Assembly: GCA_947176785.1 (NCBI GenBank)
Contig: CAMWSA010000005.1
Coordinates: 1-27,205 of the forward strand
Length of the DNA: 27,205 nucleotides
Direction of reading: 5' to 3'
Origin: an uncultured Lachnospiraceae bacterium
Lineage (GTDB): Bacteria; Bacillota; Clostridia; Lachnospirales; Lachnospiraceae
This document shows, in pieces, positions 1-9,445 of this stretch (the first letter of the stretch is position 1; each line of letters begins with the position of its first letter). The notes beneath the pieces are model-generated. The model was not told where the DNA came from. It saw only the letters and a list, made by a program, of their open reading frames with translations, and did not search any database. A program made the position numbers and the translations under genes.

Positions 1-2507
1 CGGCACAGCAGCTTAGCCAGCTTCTGCGCAATATGACGCTGGATCTGGCCATCAGACATTTTTACCGGGATGTAAAGCTGGTCTATCTGCTGGATCAGGA
101 ATATGTGCAGGAATTTAAATGGGTGCGCTGGCTGAGAAATGTCAATAACGATAAACTGGATGTAAGGAACATAGTCTGCGATGAGGAGAGCAAGAATCTC
201 CTTCTGGAAAATCTCTATGTGATATTGTCGGAGAGGGAGGCGCTGCTGGCCGGGAAAAAGGAGTGTCAATTTGAGGAACGTTATGTCGTGTTTGTGACGG
301 ATGCCTCCATGATCGGAACCTATCCTGTTTCAAAATACGTTAAAAATTGTGCAGCCTATGGATTTACCTTTGTATTCCTGGAAGAGCATGAAGAAAAAAT
401 TCCCCGGGGCTGTACAGAGATCATAAGGCTTGACGGCGGGGGGACGGGGGAAATCCTGAGATCCCGTAACGGGGACAACCCGGTCTCCTTCGCATATCCG
501 GCGATCACAAACAAGGTGGCGGAGGAAGTGGCCCTGAGGCTGGGAGCCATCTATGTGGATGAAGTCACGTTGGAAAGACAGCTGACAAAGAAGATCACCC
601 TGTTTGAACTGTTGGGGATCATTTCCGTGGAAGACCTGGATCTGGGCCGGCGCTGGGAAGAGGCCCAGGCCCACAGGACTCTGGCGGCCCCCATCGGGGT
701 GAAAAGCAATAATGAGACCGTTATTCTGGACATCAGCGACAGGGCGGACGGGCATGGCCCCCACGGCCTGGTAGCGGGGACCACAGGCTCCGGAAAAAGT
801 GAAATCCTGCAAACCTATATCCTGTCCATGGCTACGCTGTATCATCCGCATGAGGTGGGATTTGTGATCATAGACTTTAAGGGCGGCGGGATGGCGAACC
901 AGTTTGCCGGTCTTCCCCACTTGATCGGTGCCGTCACCAATATAGACCAGCGTGAGATAAACAGATCCCTGTTGTCCATAAGGGCTGAAATCGTAAAGCG
1001 GCAGGAAATGCTTTTGGAGGCGGAGGTCAATCATATAAATGATTATATCAGGCTGTATAAGGCAGACAGAGTAAAGCGGCCCATGCCCCATCTGATCGTA
1101 ATCGTGGACGAGTTCGCCGGGCTGAAAGCGGAATACCCGGATTTTATAAGGGAACTGATATCGGCGGCCCATATCGGCCGCACCCTGGGAGTCCATCTGA
1201 TTCTTGCAACCCAGAAGCCGGCATTGGTGGATGCCCAGATCTGGTCAAACTCCAAGTTTAAGCTCTGCCTGAAGGTGCAGACAAGGGAGGACAGCATTGA
1301 GGTGATTAAAACGCCCCTGGCGGCGGAGATTGTGGAACCCGGAAGGGCTTATTTCCAGGTTGGCAATAACGAGATATTTGAACTGATACAGTCGGCATAC
1401 AGTGGGGCGGGCGTTCCTGCGGGCAATGACGCAAAGGAAAATGTGTATGCGGTTTATGAGAGAAACCAGTGGGGCAAAAAGAAGCTGATCTATACCAACA
1501 AAAGGGACGACAGTGACAGCGGGAACAGATCCCAGCTGAATGCCATAGTCGATTATGTCAGGACATACTGCGCGGCGGGCGGCATCCGCAGGCTGCCGGG
1601 AATATGCCTGCCAAGTCTGAAAACAATTATAAAGACCGACGAACTGAGTTACCAGGATGCGGGTACCCCGGGATATTCCATCCCCGTCGGATGGTACGAT
1701 GATCCGGAACAGCAGCGGCAGGGAATTCTGGAGCTGGAGCTTTCCAGGGACAATATTTACATTGTGGGGTCGGCACAATCGGGGAAGACGTCCCTGCTGC
1801 AGACGATTGCGTATGGCATTATGCGAAAGTATTCTCCCGGCCAGGTCAATATGTATATAATCGACTGTGGAAGCATGGCGCTCAAAAATTTTGAGTTTTC
1901 CAGGCATGTGGGGGGCGTAGTGCTATCCGGTGAGGAAGAGAAATGTAAGAACCTGTTCAAACTGCTTGATACCCTTGTGACCCGGCGGAAAAAGGCGTTT
2001 TCGGACAGAGGGGTGGGAAGCTTTGCCTCCTATATGGGGGCCGGGTATACGGATATGCCTCTGGTCGTGCTGATGATCGACAATATGGCTGAATTTAAGG
2101 AATATTTTCCGGAACAGGCGGAGCAGACAGGCAGCCTGTGCAGAGAGGCGCAGGGGGTGGGGATATCCATCATCATCACAGCCGCCGCATCCAGTGCGCT
2201 CAATAACAGGACACAGACATATTTTGGGCAAAAAATGGCGCTTCACTGCAACGATTCCCTGGAATACAGCCACATTTTCGGGCACTGCGGGACAGCTTCA
2301 AGGGGGAATGCCGGCAGCGGGCTGTTTATTTCTGACAGGCGGATCTTGGAGTTCCAGGCGGCCACATTCGGAAAAAGCGCAAAAGAGGCGGAGAGAGGCA
2401 GGGAACTGTGCGAGTACATAGAGGAGAGGAACGGGGCCTTTACGGACAGGGCGGCGGGCATTCCGGCGGCTTTGGGTCAGCATGCCGGCGGATGTGATGC
2501 GGGCTGA
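1..2507 (+). CDS. essC: Type VII secretion ATPase EssC, 5'-partial, lacking the third ATPase domain
   Basis: The reading frame is open to the left edge, so the N-terminus (FHA domains and membrane segments in the family) is outside the window. EssC is the membrane FtsK/SpoIIIE-type motor of the Firmicute type VII secretion system, which exports WXG100-type proteins. Domain D1 has Walker A GTTGSGKSE (about nt 780-806), then FKGGGMANQF and Walker B HLIVIVDEFAGLK. Domain D2 has Walker A GSAQSGKTS (about nt 1768-1794) and a Walker B-like LVVLMIDN in which Asn replaces the usual Glu. Family members of about 1,300-1,500 residues normally have a third ATPase domain. Here the stop comes about 40 residues after D2, in a GC-rich tail, and the gap to the next gene is too short to hold D3. 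No WXG100 substrates or other ess genes are visible downstream. The family call is firm. Whether this is a working variant or a truncated gene is open. Confidence 0.88.
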   Translation, partial: AQQLSQLLRNMTLDLAIRHFYRDVKLVYLLDQEYVQEFKWVRWLRNVNNDKLDVRNIVCDEESKNLLLENLYVILSEREALLAGKKECQFEERYVVFVTDASMIGTYPVSKYVKNCAAYGFTFVFLEEHEEKIPRGCTEIIRLDGGGTGEILRSRNGDNPVSFAYPAITNKVAEEVALRLGAIYVDEVTLERQLTKKITLFELLGIISVEDLDLGRRWEEAQAHRTLAAPIGVKSNNETVILDISDRADGHGPHGLVAGTTGSGKSEILQTYILSMATLYHPHEVGFVIIDFKGGGMANQFAGLPHLIGAVTNIDQREINRSLLSIRAEIVKRQEMLLEAEVNHINDYIRLYKADRVKRPMPHLIVIVDEFAGLKAEYPDFIRELISAAHIGRTLGVHLILATQKPALVDAQIWSNSKFKLCLKVQTREDSIEVIKTPLAAEIVEPGRAYFQVGNNEIFELIQSAYSGAGVPAGNDAKENVYAVYERNQWGKKKLIYTNKRDDSDSGNRSQLNAIVDYVRTYCAAGGIRRLPGICLPSLKTIIKTDELSYQDAGTPGYSIPVGWYDDPEQQRQGILELELSRDNIYIVGSAQSGKTSLLQTIAYGIMRKYSPGQVNMYIIDCGSMALKNFEFSRHVGGVVLSGEEEKCKNLFKLLDTLVTRRKKAFSDRGVGSFASYMGAGYTDMPLVVLMIDNMAEFKEYFPEQAEQTGSLCREAQGVGISIIITAAASSALNNRTQTYFGQKMALHCNDSLEYSHIFGHCGTASRGNAGSGLFISDRRILEFQAATFGKSAKEAERGRELCEYIEERNGAFTDRAAGIPAALGQHAGGCDAG

Positions 2508-2670
2508 CCCGGGACTGTTATAGCCGGCCGGCGGCACGCTGCCTGAGGCCCCGTGCCGGGCCCCTGCCGCCGCATATTGACGGGGCCGCAAACGGGAAGA
2601 GCGCTTGCCGTTAAGCTGGCTGACGCCGGTTTGGGGCGTACTTTGGGAAGTATATGTATTGTTAATCAGG

Positions 2671-2704
2671 AGGTTCGTAAACATTCGTGTTTACGGGCCT
2701 TTTT
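2671..2704 (+). terminator. Rho-independent terminator after essC
   Basis: AGGTTCGTAAAC at 2671-2682 pairs over 12 bp with GTTTACGGGCCT at 2689-2700, with two G-U pairs, around the loop ATTCGT. A run of T follows. It would end transcripts coming from essC. Confidence 0.8.
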
Positions 2705-2790
2705 ATGCATGAAAGGCTCCGGGAACCAAAGGGATCTGTTAAGGATTCTTTTTTCTTACAAATTTTCAAGTAAGAAGCTGAAAATAGATA

Positions 2791-2819
2791 TTGTTTTGTA
2801 AAAAAAGTTGTGCTATTAT
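2791..2819 (+). promoter_or_regulatory. Sigma-A-type promoter for the pectate lyase gene
   Basis: TTGTTT at 2791-2796 lies 17 bp from TATTAT at 2814-2819. The -10 box is preceded by TGC, giving an extended -10. The start codon is about 50 nt downstream, so the leader is short. Confidence 0.65.
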
Positions 2820-2871
2820 GGAGTTTGCAAGAAGTTAGTTGGTAAAATTAACCAAAGGAGGATGCAAAGAA

Positions 2872-5800
2872 ATGAAACGCAAGAAACAAATTGTAGCTCT
2901 TTTGTTGGTTGCGCTGATGGTAATTGGGGGAATATTACCAACCCCTGGTTCCCTGGGCAGCGTACAGGCAGAAGAGATGCAGACCGAGGCGGCGACCGTT
3001 TCATCTGGCAATGAAGCGGATGTCCAGCCTGGGGAGCCGGGGATTGACAACCCTGAGATCTCGGAACCGGACAAGCCGGAGGAGGCATTGCCAGAAGAGC
3101 CAGGTGATGCTGATACAGGGGAAATGTTCCCCAGTGTATCCGGTAATGACAACAGTGTTCTTTTCTCGTTTGGAAGGGCGGGGGAGGTATATACGGCTTC
3201 TGTGCCCAAAGGGAACAATCTGGCCGTAGGAAACAATTATGGTGATGATGTAGTGAACATCACCGTACTTGAAGAACTCACATACAAACCCGGAGAGAGC
3301 GCAAATATCGGTGGGAAAGATTATGCAGGTGCTTTTACGGGAACAAATAATCCGAAGTATGCAGATGGGCAGAAAGAGGGCGGTATTCCTGCAAGCGGCA
3401 CGGCATACAAATTTACGGTAACTAAGCAGACAGAGCTTAGTATAGCAGCAAAATTTGCTGCCGGGAATAATAAAAAATATTATTTCGTGACTGTAGATAA
3501 AGACGGAAATACCTCTTTTGTAGGCGGGGCGAATGACGTTAAGCAGGATAATACGGTGTTTACATTCCTGCTGGAGCCGGGCAATACCTACTATTACTAC
3601 GTGGCGGGTTCCAAGGCAACCGTATATGATATTTCCTACTCTTATGAGAAAGAAGTGGAGTTAGAAGAGTATACCGCTTCTGTAGCTAAAGGGAACAATC
3701 TGGCTATAGATACCAATCATGGCGATGAAGTGGTGAACATCACTGTGCTTGAGGAACTTACCTACAGTTCCAAGGAGAGTGCAACCATCGACGGGAAAGA
3801 CTATGCAGGTGCTTTTACGGGGACGAATAATCCAAAGTATGCGGATGGTCATAAAGAGGGTGGTGTTCCCGCAAGCGGTACAGCATACAAATTTACCGTA
3901 ACACAGCAGACGACGCTTAAAATTGCGGCGAAATTTACTTCCAGCAATAATAAGAAATATTATTTTGTGACCGTAGACAAAGACGGAAATACCTCTTTTG
4001 TAGGCGGGCCGAATGACATTAAAACGGCAAACACGGTGTTCACATTCCAGCTGGAGCCGGGCAACACCTACTATTACTACGTGGCAGGCTCCAAGGCAAC
4101 CGTATATGATATCACTTATACCTATATGCGGGAGAAGCAGGAAGGAATGCCGCCCATCGAACTGATTGACGGAGTGCTGGCATTCCCCACCGCCGAGGGC
4201 GGCGGCCGTCTTGCAACCGGCGGCAGAGGCGGAGATGTGTACGTTGTCACCAATCTGGACGACAGCGGCGAAGGCTCCCTCCGCTATGGTATTGACACCG
4301 CGCCGGAGGAAGGCCGTATTATCGTGTTCAGTGTGGGCGGCACCATTCATCTGCAATCCACGCTGGGATTCAAGAATAAAAAGAATATTACCATAGCCGG
4401 ACAGACTGCGCCGGGAGACGGTATCACGATAGCGGGATATGACACCAATATCAGTGATTCCGAAAACATTATTATCCGTTATGTCCGCTTCCGGGTGGGC
4501 ACCGAGAATCTGCTCCAGGGCGGGGACTCCATGGATGCGCTGTGGGGCAGGGACAATGATACCTTTATTATTGACCACTGTACTTTCAGCTGGAATACAG
4601 ACGAGACGCTGAGTACATACAGGGGACAGAACGGCACGGTACAGTGGTGCCTGATCTCCGAGAGCCTGACCGTATCCGGACACTCCAAGGGCCGTCACGG
4701 CTATGGCGGTATCTTTGGCGGCGACAACACAGTTTTCCAGTATAATCTGCTGGCAAACCATACTTCCAGAAACCCCCGTATCGGAGGCGGCTATATGGGA
4801 GATCCCACTGCACAGAATCCGCCCAATGTGGCAAAGGTGCAGTTGAATAACAATGTGCTGTACAACCATGGCTATTTTGCATGCTATGGCGGCGGCTTTA
4901 CCTACACCAACTATATCAACAACTATGTGAAGCCCGGACAGGGCACAAGGGATGCCTTAAACGATACACTGCTGAGCTTTGGCGAGAACAATAAGATTGG
5001 CGGCGTGTACTATGCCGGCAATATATTGGAGGGAAATCCCGAGGTTACTGCGGACAACAGCAAGGGCTTTAAGCTGGACAGTTCTGACGGCCAGACGGAA
5101 GTGGTAAGCACTCCCTATCAGTCGGAAGCCTTCGACAATGTCACACTGCGGAGTGCAGAGGACTGCTACGAACTGGTACTGAACAGCGCGGGTGCGACTT
5201 ATCCTCACCGTGATGCGGTGGACGCAAGAGTCGTGGCCCAGGTAAGAACAGACAGCGGTACCTATATCAACACCCAGGACGAGGTGGGCGGTTTCCCGGC
5301 TGAAACCTGTAAGTCTTCAGAGGCGGACAGCGATAACGACGGTATTCCTGATGCCTGGGAAGAGGCTCATGGCCTGGATAAGAATGATCCCACAGACAGC
5401 AGGACCCTGTGCCTGGCAAATGAGAATGATAAGGATACATATGGCTATTCCTGGATTGAAGTATACTTCAACGAACTGGTAGGCGAGGTTTCAAGCCCCA
5501 GTCATGTTGCGGAGAATCCGACTGTCAGCATTGATCTTCCGGATAACACGTTAGTGGCGGAGGGAGAAAGCGTTACGGTAGAGGCCACTGCAACCAGCAA
5601 TAAGGGGATCGCAAAGGTAGAGTTTTATAATGGCGCTGTCTGCGTGGGCACTGCGACGACGGCTCCGTACACCTATACCTACACGGATTCCATCGCCGTT
5701 GACGGAACCTATCATATTTCCGTAAGGGCCTATGACAACGATGGAAATAAGACCCAGAGCAACACCTCCAGACTGCATGTGAATTCTGCGGCAGGAACAG

Positions 5801-8478
5801 GGGAATGGTTAAGCACAGATATCGGCAATCCCGAAGTGAAGGGAACGGCATCTCTGGTTGACGGCGTGCTTACCGTCAAGGGTGCCGGCAAGATTGGTGC
5901 CAGCGAGGGCAGCAACAGGAAGGTAAGGCCCGAGCTTGCCAATGCGGCGGATGACGACTTCTTCTATGTATACCAGCCCATGGAGGGCAATGTGGAGATC
6001 GTTACAAGATTTGATTCCTATACGCCTGTGGATAATCACACCTTCCAGGGCCTGATGTTCAGAAGTTCTCTGGAGGACAATGCGGCCATGGCGGCGCTCG
6101 GATTTACCATGGTAAAAGTAGACGAGACCACCATATGGTCGGCATTCATGGTAAACAGGGCGACAGACGGCGGAAATGTGCAGAATATAAGCGAGACCAT
6201 CGACAGTCCCGAGGCTGCGGCAAAGGCGGGCATTCCCCTGATTGCCAACCTGCCCTTCAAGGAGGGTAATACCTATCTGGGCACATGGCTGAAGCTGTCC
6301 AGAGAGGGCGATGAATTTACCGGTTATGTCTCCTCAGACGGCCTGGTATGGCAGAAGGTAGGCTCATTAACCGTAGACCTGCCCGATACGGCCTATGTGG
6401 GATTTGCCGTAGACGCAAACAGAGCGGGCAATGACCTGATCAATTACGGAACGGCAAAGTTCTCCAATATTGAGATCAATAACGCTTTTGCAAGTATAAC
6501 TTACAATACGGAAAACATCAGTGTGGCAGGCGCGGATAAGCTGGCGATCGGTAAAGATCTGGCGGTTACACTGAGCAAAGTGACCGGTTATGTGCTGCCG
6601 GATACTGTGGAAGTGACCATTGGCGGCAAGACGGCAGTGCCTGGTGTGGATTACACTTACGATAAGGAAACGGGCATTATCCAGGTACCCAATGTGCAGG
6701 GGGATATATCCATCAGCGCCTTTGGTGTCAAGCGGGTAGTACTGCCTGTGGAGTATGAGGTGGTTGACGAGGGCAATCTGCTAACCGTTACCAAGGAGGC
6801 GGGCAAGCTGATCCTGACCCAGGTTGCGGAAAGCGGCAATATGCAGAGTACCAACAGGGACAGCGGCGCCCACAAGGATGCCGTAAATGTAAGCTATCTG
6901 CTGTTCCCGGAGGTGGATGAATATCACGAACTGTCCATGAAGGTGACAGTGACATCCCTGACTAAGATAGGCAAGGGTGATGAGAACGGCTTCTACCTGG
7001 GTGCTTTTGCTGCAGACGGCTCGGGCGTTTATACAACTCTCGCATTCAGGGCGAACGAAGTATTGAAGGGCTTTTGGTATAAGCCCGGCGGGGCAACCGG
7101 ACAATACACCGGTGACGGTAATCCCGGATTCAGTCCCTTTGTATTGGACAGCACCTACGATGTGGTATTTAAAACCAACGGCAAGGGCGGCTATAACGCG
7201 ATTGTCAAGGGTAAATGCTACGATGCCTCCGGCAATATCGTGGACGGAACTTTCACGAAGGAGTTTAAGGCCGGAGAGAGCGTAATCCAGACAGGCGACA
7301 CCATCCGCTATGGTATGGCGATCATAGGCGCTACGGTGGAAATCAGCGATATGAAGCTGGTTGATCCGGAAAATAATGTGATTTATAATCAGAATTCTGC
7401 TGACTACAGCAAGGTAATTGCCGCGATCAAGAAAGCAAGCAGCTTAAACGCAGACGACTATGTGGATTTCTCCGGTGTGGAGGCGGCATGGGACGCAGTG
7501 GAACTGGGACTGGATGCCTCTGAACAGGCCAAAGTAGACGCTATGGCTAAAGCCATTGAGGATGCCATAGCCGCATTGGAGAAGAAGCCTGAACTGGCGG
7601 ATTACTCCGCAGTGGATGCCGCCATTGAGAAGGCGGGAGCGCTTAATGCAGAAGAGTATGAGAATTTTGACACGGTTACAGCGGCGATAAATGCGGTGGT
7701 GCGCGGCCTCAATGAGAAAGAGCAGGCGAAAGTAGACGCTATGGCTAAAGCCATCGAAGATGCCATCGCCGGACTGAGAAAGAAGCCACAGGACATTAAG
7801 CTGGATATCAAGCTGACCGAAGGTATTTCGGCATCGGCACTGACGGATGCCGTCAAGGAGAAGACCGGATGTACTACGGTAGAGGAACTGACAAAGTATA
7901 TGTTGGATACGGTGGTCAAGGAGTCCTATGCCGGTGCCTCTTCGGTGGTGTGGGATGTGACGATTATGGTCAGGATAAACGGCGGTGATCCCGTTGAGGC
8001 GACCGAGGCCAACATACCTTCCGAGGGCGTAGACATTGTGCTGCCTTACCCGGAGGGAACCAACAAAAACGATTACGACTTTACGGTAAGCCATCTGATC
8101 ACAAAGGGTTGGAACGGACAGATCCCGGGTACGGTGGAATATCCGGAAGTGACCAAGACGGACGAGGGGCTGAAGGTACATGTGTTGAGCGCGTCACCCT
8201 TCGCGGTAGCCTGGAAGTCGAACGGCAAGGATACCGATAATGGTAACAACTCCGGTTCAGATACGGGGAACAAGGATAACACAGGTACGGACAACGCACC
8301 TGCACCCGCCCCTGCGGAGAATGTAGGCACCAATATTACCACGCAGGCGGTGCAGACCGGCGATAATATGAATGTTGCGGCTATTTTATGGAGTCTCGTG
8401 CTTTTGGCTGCCGTGGCAGGTGCCGGTGTTCTGGTATATACCCATAAGCGCAGGTCGGAGAATTCAAAATCCGAATAA
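2872..8478 (+). CDS. Cell-wall-anchored multidomain pectate-lyase-like protein (PL1-type), 1868 aa
   Basis: This is a secreted surface enzyme predicted to cleave pectic polysaccharide by beta-elimination. The start at 2872 is chosen because AAAGGAGG (2854-2861) precedes it and a signal peptide follows (residues 1-34, ending near VQAEE). Next come an acidic linker, two tandem modules of about 160 residues (about 107-418) and a right-handed beta-helix lyase region (about 425-810). The lyase shows the PL1-style DHC..SW motif (568-570), a TDE motif (576-578) and Arg633-Asn-Pro-Arg636, matching the family's catalytic arginine region. After it are a calcium-loop-like DSDNDGIPD (about 819), a bacterial Ig-like domain (about 882-970), two jelly-roll-like regions (about 975-1203 and 1290-1508) and two FIVAR-like helical repeats (about 1509-1638). 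A low-complexity linker, QTGD (1828-1831), a hydrophobic segment and a KRR tail form a sortase signal that is not LPXTG. The sortase gene follows directly. The exact substrate is unproven. Confidence 0.85.
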   Translation: MKRKKQIVALLLVALMVIGGILPTPGSLGSVQAEEMQTEAATVSSGNEADVQPGEPGIDNPEISEPDKPEEALPEEPGDADTGEMFPSVSGNDNSVLFSFGRAGEVYTASVPKGNNLAVGNNYGDDVVNITVLEELTYKPGESANIGGKDYAGAFTGTNNPKYADGQKEGGIPASGTAYKFTVTKQTELSIAAKFAAGNNKKYYFVTVDKDGNTSFVGGANDVKQDNTVFTFLLEPGNTYYYYVAGSKATVYDISYSYEKEVELEEYTASVAKGNNLAIDTNHGDEVVNITVLEELTYSSKESATIDGKDYAGAFTGTNNPKYADGHKEGGVPASGTAYKFTVTQQTTLKIAAKFTSSNNKKYYFVTVDKDGNTSFVGGPNDIKTANTVFTFQLEPGNTYYYYVAGSKATVYDITYTYMREKQEGMPPIELIDGVLAFPTAEGGGRLATGGRGGDVYVVTNLDDSGEGSLRYGIDTAPEEGRIIVFSVGGTIHLQSTLGFKNKKNITIAGQTAPGDGITIAGYDTNISDSENIIIRYVRFRVGTENLLQGGDSMDALWGRDNDTFIIDHCTFSWNTDETLSTYRGQNGTVQWCLISESLTVSGHSKGRHGYGGIFGGDNTVFQYNLLANHTSRNPRIGGGYMGDPTAQNPPNVAKVQLNNNVLYNHGYFACYGGGFTYTNYINNYVKPGQGTRDALNDTLLSFGENNKIGGVYYAGNILEGNPEVTADNSKGFKLDSSDGQTEVVSTPYQSEAFDNVTLRSAEDCYELVLNSAGATYPHRDAVDARVVAQVRTDSGTYINTQDEVGGFPAETCKSSEADSDNDGIPDAWEEAHGLDKNDPTDSRTLCLANENDKDTYGYSWIEVYFNELVGEVSSPSHVAENPTVSIDLPDNTLVAEGESVTVEATATSNKGIAKVEFYNGAVCVGTATTAPYTYTYTDSIAVDGTYHISVRAYDNDGNKTQSNTSRLHVNSAAGTGEWLSTDIGNPEVKGTASLVDGVLTVKGAGKIGASEGSNRKVRPELANAADDDFFYVYQPMEGNVEIVTRFDSYTPVDNHTFQGLMFRSSLEDNAAMAALGFTMVKVDETTIWSAFMVNRATDGGNVQNISETIDSPEAAAKAGIPLIANLPFKEGNTYLGTWLKLSREGDEFTGYVSSDGLVWQKVGSLTVDLPDTAYVGFAVDANRAGNDLINYGTAKFSNIEINNAFASITYNTENISVAGADKLAIGKDLAVTLSKVTGYVLPDTVEVTIGGKTAVPGVDYTYDKETGIIQVPNVQGDISISAFGVKRVVLPVEYEVVDEGNLLTVTKEAGKLILTQVAESGNMQSTNRDSGAHKDAVNVSYLLFPEVDEYHELSMKVTVTSLTKIGKGDENGFYLGAFAADGSGVYTTLAFRANEVLKGFWYKPGGATGQYTGDGNPGFSPFVLDSTYDVVFKTNGKGGYNAIVKGKCYDASGNIVDGTFTKEFKAGESVIQTGDTIRYGMAIIGATVEISDMKLVDPENNVIYNQNSADYSKVIAAIKKASSLNADDYVDFSGVEAAWDAVELGLDASEQAKVDAMAKAIEDAIAALEKKPELADYSAVDAAIEKAGALNAEEYENFDTVTAAINAVVRGLNEKEQAKVDAMAKAIEDAIAGLRKKPQDIKLDIKLTEGISASALTDAVKEKTGCTTVEELTKYMLDTVVKESYAGASSVVWDVTIMVRINGGDPVEATEANIPSEGVDIVLPYPEGTNKNDYDFTVSHLITKGWNGQIPGTVEYPEVTKTDEGLKVHVLSASPFAVAWKSNGKDTDNGNNSGSDTGNKDNTGTDNAPAPAPAENVGTNITTQAVQTGDNMNVAAILWSLVLLAAVAGAGVLVYTHKRRSENSKSE
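3191..4125 (+). repeat. Tandem 480-bp intragenic duplication
   Basis: Nucleotides 3191-3645 and 3671-4125 are direct repeats at an exact offset of 480 bp. Long stretches are identical at both DNA and protein level, such as AGAFTGTNNPKYADG and YYYYVAGSKATVYDI. The units encode the two N-terminal, possibly carbohydrate-binding, modules of the surface lyase. The similarity suggests a fairly recent or homogenised duplication. Confidence 0.85.
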
Positions 8479-8519
8479 TCCGTGCAGGGAAAAAGAGGAT
8501 GAAATAGAGTAATATGTGA

Positions 8520-8547
8520 AGCCGGTGCGGTGTAGACTGCATCGGCT
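8520..8547 (+). other. Stem-loop between the lyase and sortase genes
   Basis: AGCCGGTGC (8520-8528) pairs with GCATCGGCT (8539-8547) over 9 bp with one G-U pair and a 10-nt loop. Only a short TT follows, so it is at best a leaky terminator. It may instead be an mRNA stability element that lowers sortase expression relative to its substrate. Confidence 0.4.
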
Positions 8548-8578
8548 TTGCAGTCGGATGAGGAATAGGGAAAGGCAT

Positions 8579-9421
8579 ATGAAGCATAAGAAGTGGAAAA
8601 AATCGGAAGTGATGATTGCCGTCCTGCTGGATCTGGTGGGAATCGTGGCGATTGTGGCCCTGTCCGGTATCCTGATGGAATATATGGGGGGCAGCGCCAC
8701 ATATAAAGACCTGGAGAAGTATGTCATCTTGCCGGATGAACAGGAGGATATGCCTGCGGCCGGAGAAGGACAGGCCGCAGATTATGCGCAGGCTTTAGAG
8801 GATGAAGAGCCGGGCAGTGAGGACACAGCGTCAAAGGTAGTACATTATGGACGATGTCCCCAGGTGGATTTTGAAGCCCTATGGGGCATAAACAGCGATG
8901 TGGTCGGATGGATTTATGGGCCCGGCACGAAGATCAATTACCCGGTGGTACAGGGAGAGGACAATTCGTATTACCTTACCCATATGTTTGACGGCAGGGA
9001 AAATAAATGCGGCAGCATTTTTATGGACAGCTTGAACAATACGGATTTTTCCAATACCAACAGCATTATACACGGGCATCACATGAAAAACGGCAGCATG
9101 TTTGCAAGCCTGGCCCAGTATGAAAGCCAGGCATACTATGACAGCCATCCCGTGTTGTGGCTGGTAACTCCGGAAAAAGCTTATCAGGTGGAAATTTTTA
9201 CGGGCTTTGTGACGGATACGGACAGCGAGGCATGGCAGATTGAGTTTGCCACCAAAAAGGAGTATAAAAGCTGGCTGGACCGTATGAAGAAGGAGGGGAT
9301 GTTTGCAAGTGATGTGATGCCCGGGGAGGAGGATCAAATCCTCACCCTTGCCACATGCAGCTACAAGTATGATGACGCCCGCTTTGTGGTCATGGGGATT
9401 CTCCGGGAGACAGCCAATTGA
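8579..9421 (+). CDS. Class B sortase
   Basis: This membrane-anchored cysteine transpeptidase attaches surface proteins to the cell wall. With the ATG at 8579 (purine-rich AGGAATAGGGAAAGG just upstream) the protein has 280 residues. A short basic N-terminus is followed by one membrane segment (about residues 9-30) and an acidic extracellular linker. The catalytic domain starts near FEALWGINSDVVGWI. The catalytic His is H167 in HGHHMKNGSMF, the nucleophile is C260 in TLATC, and the stabilising Arg is R268 in DDARFVVMG. This order is typical of class B enzymes. Earlier ATGs at 8516 and 8558 lack a good ribosome binding site. The gene lies 100 bp after a protein ending in a QTGD-hydrophobic-KRR signal, so a dedicated enzyme-substrate pair is likely. 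Fold and class are confident; the pairing is inference. Confidence 0.9.
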   Translation: MKHKKWKKSEVMIAVLLDLVGIVAIVALSGILMEYMGGSATYKDLEKYVILPDEQEDMPAAGEGQAADYAQALEDEEPGSEDTASKVVHYGRCPQVDFEALWGINSDVVGWIYGPGTKINYPVVQGEDNSYYLTHMFDGRENKCGSIFMDSLNNTDFSNTNSIIHGHHMKNGSMFASLAQYESQAYYDSHPVLWLVTPEKAYQVEIFTGFVTDTDSEAWQIEFATKKEYKSWLDRMKKEGMFASDVMPGEEDQILTLATCSYKYDDARFVVMGILRETAN

Positions 9422-9445
9422 TGCCGGCCCTGCCCGGAGCGTGTC

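Larger units (their letters stand above)
2508..2871. other. Intergenic region between essC and the pectate lyase gene
   Basis: This 364-bp gap has no convincing coding frame. Its left part is GC-rich and contains a weak inverted repeat (GGCGGCA at 2530-2536, TGCCGCC at 2565-2571) with no T-run. Its right part is AT-rich and holds a terminator and a promoter, listed separately. No remnant of an EssC third ATPase domain was recognised in any forward frame. Confidence 0.6.

Noticed and set aside
330..1196. Minus-strand open frame of about 288 codons opposite essC
   Set aside because: Shadow of the EssC ATPase frame; no motif or ribosome binding site.
3661..4869. Minus-strand open frame of about 402 codons inside the pectate lyase gene
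   Set aside because: It is the complement of a clear coding region with signal peptide, catalytic motifs and sorting signal; no start signals or homology.
7285..7305. Internal QTGD in the lyase as a second sorting signal
   Set aside because: It is not followed by a hydrophobic segment and basic tail and lies within a folded domain.
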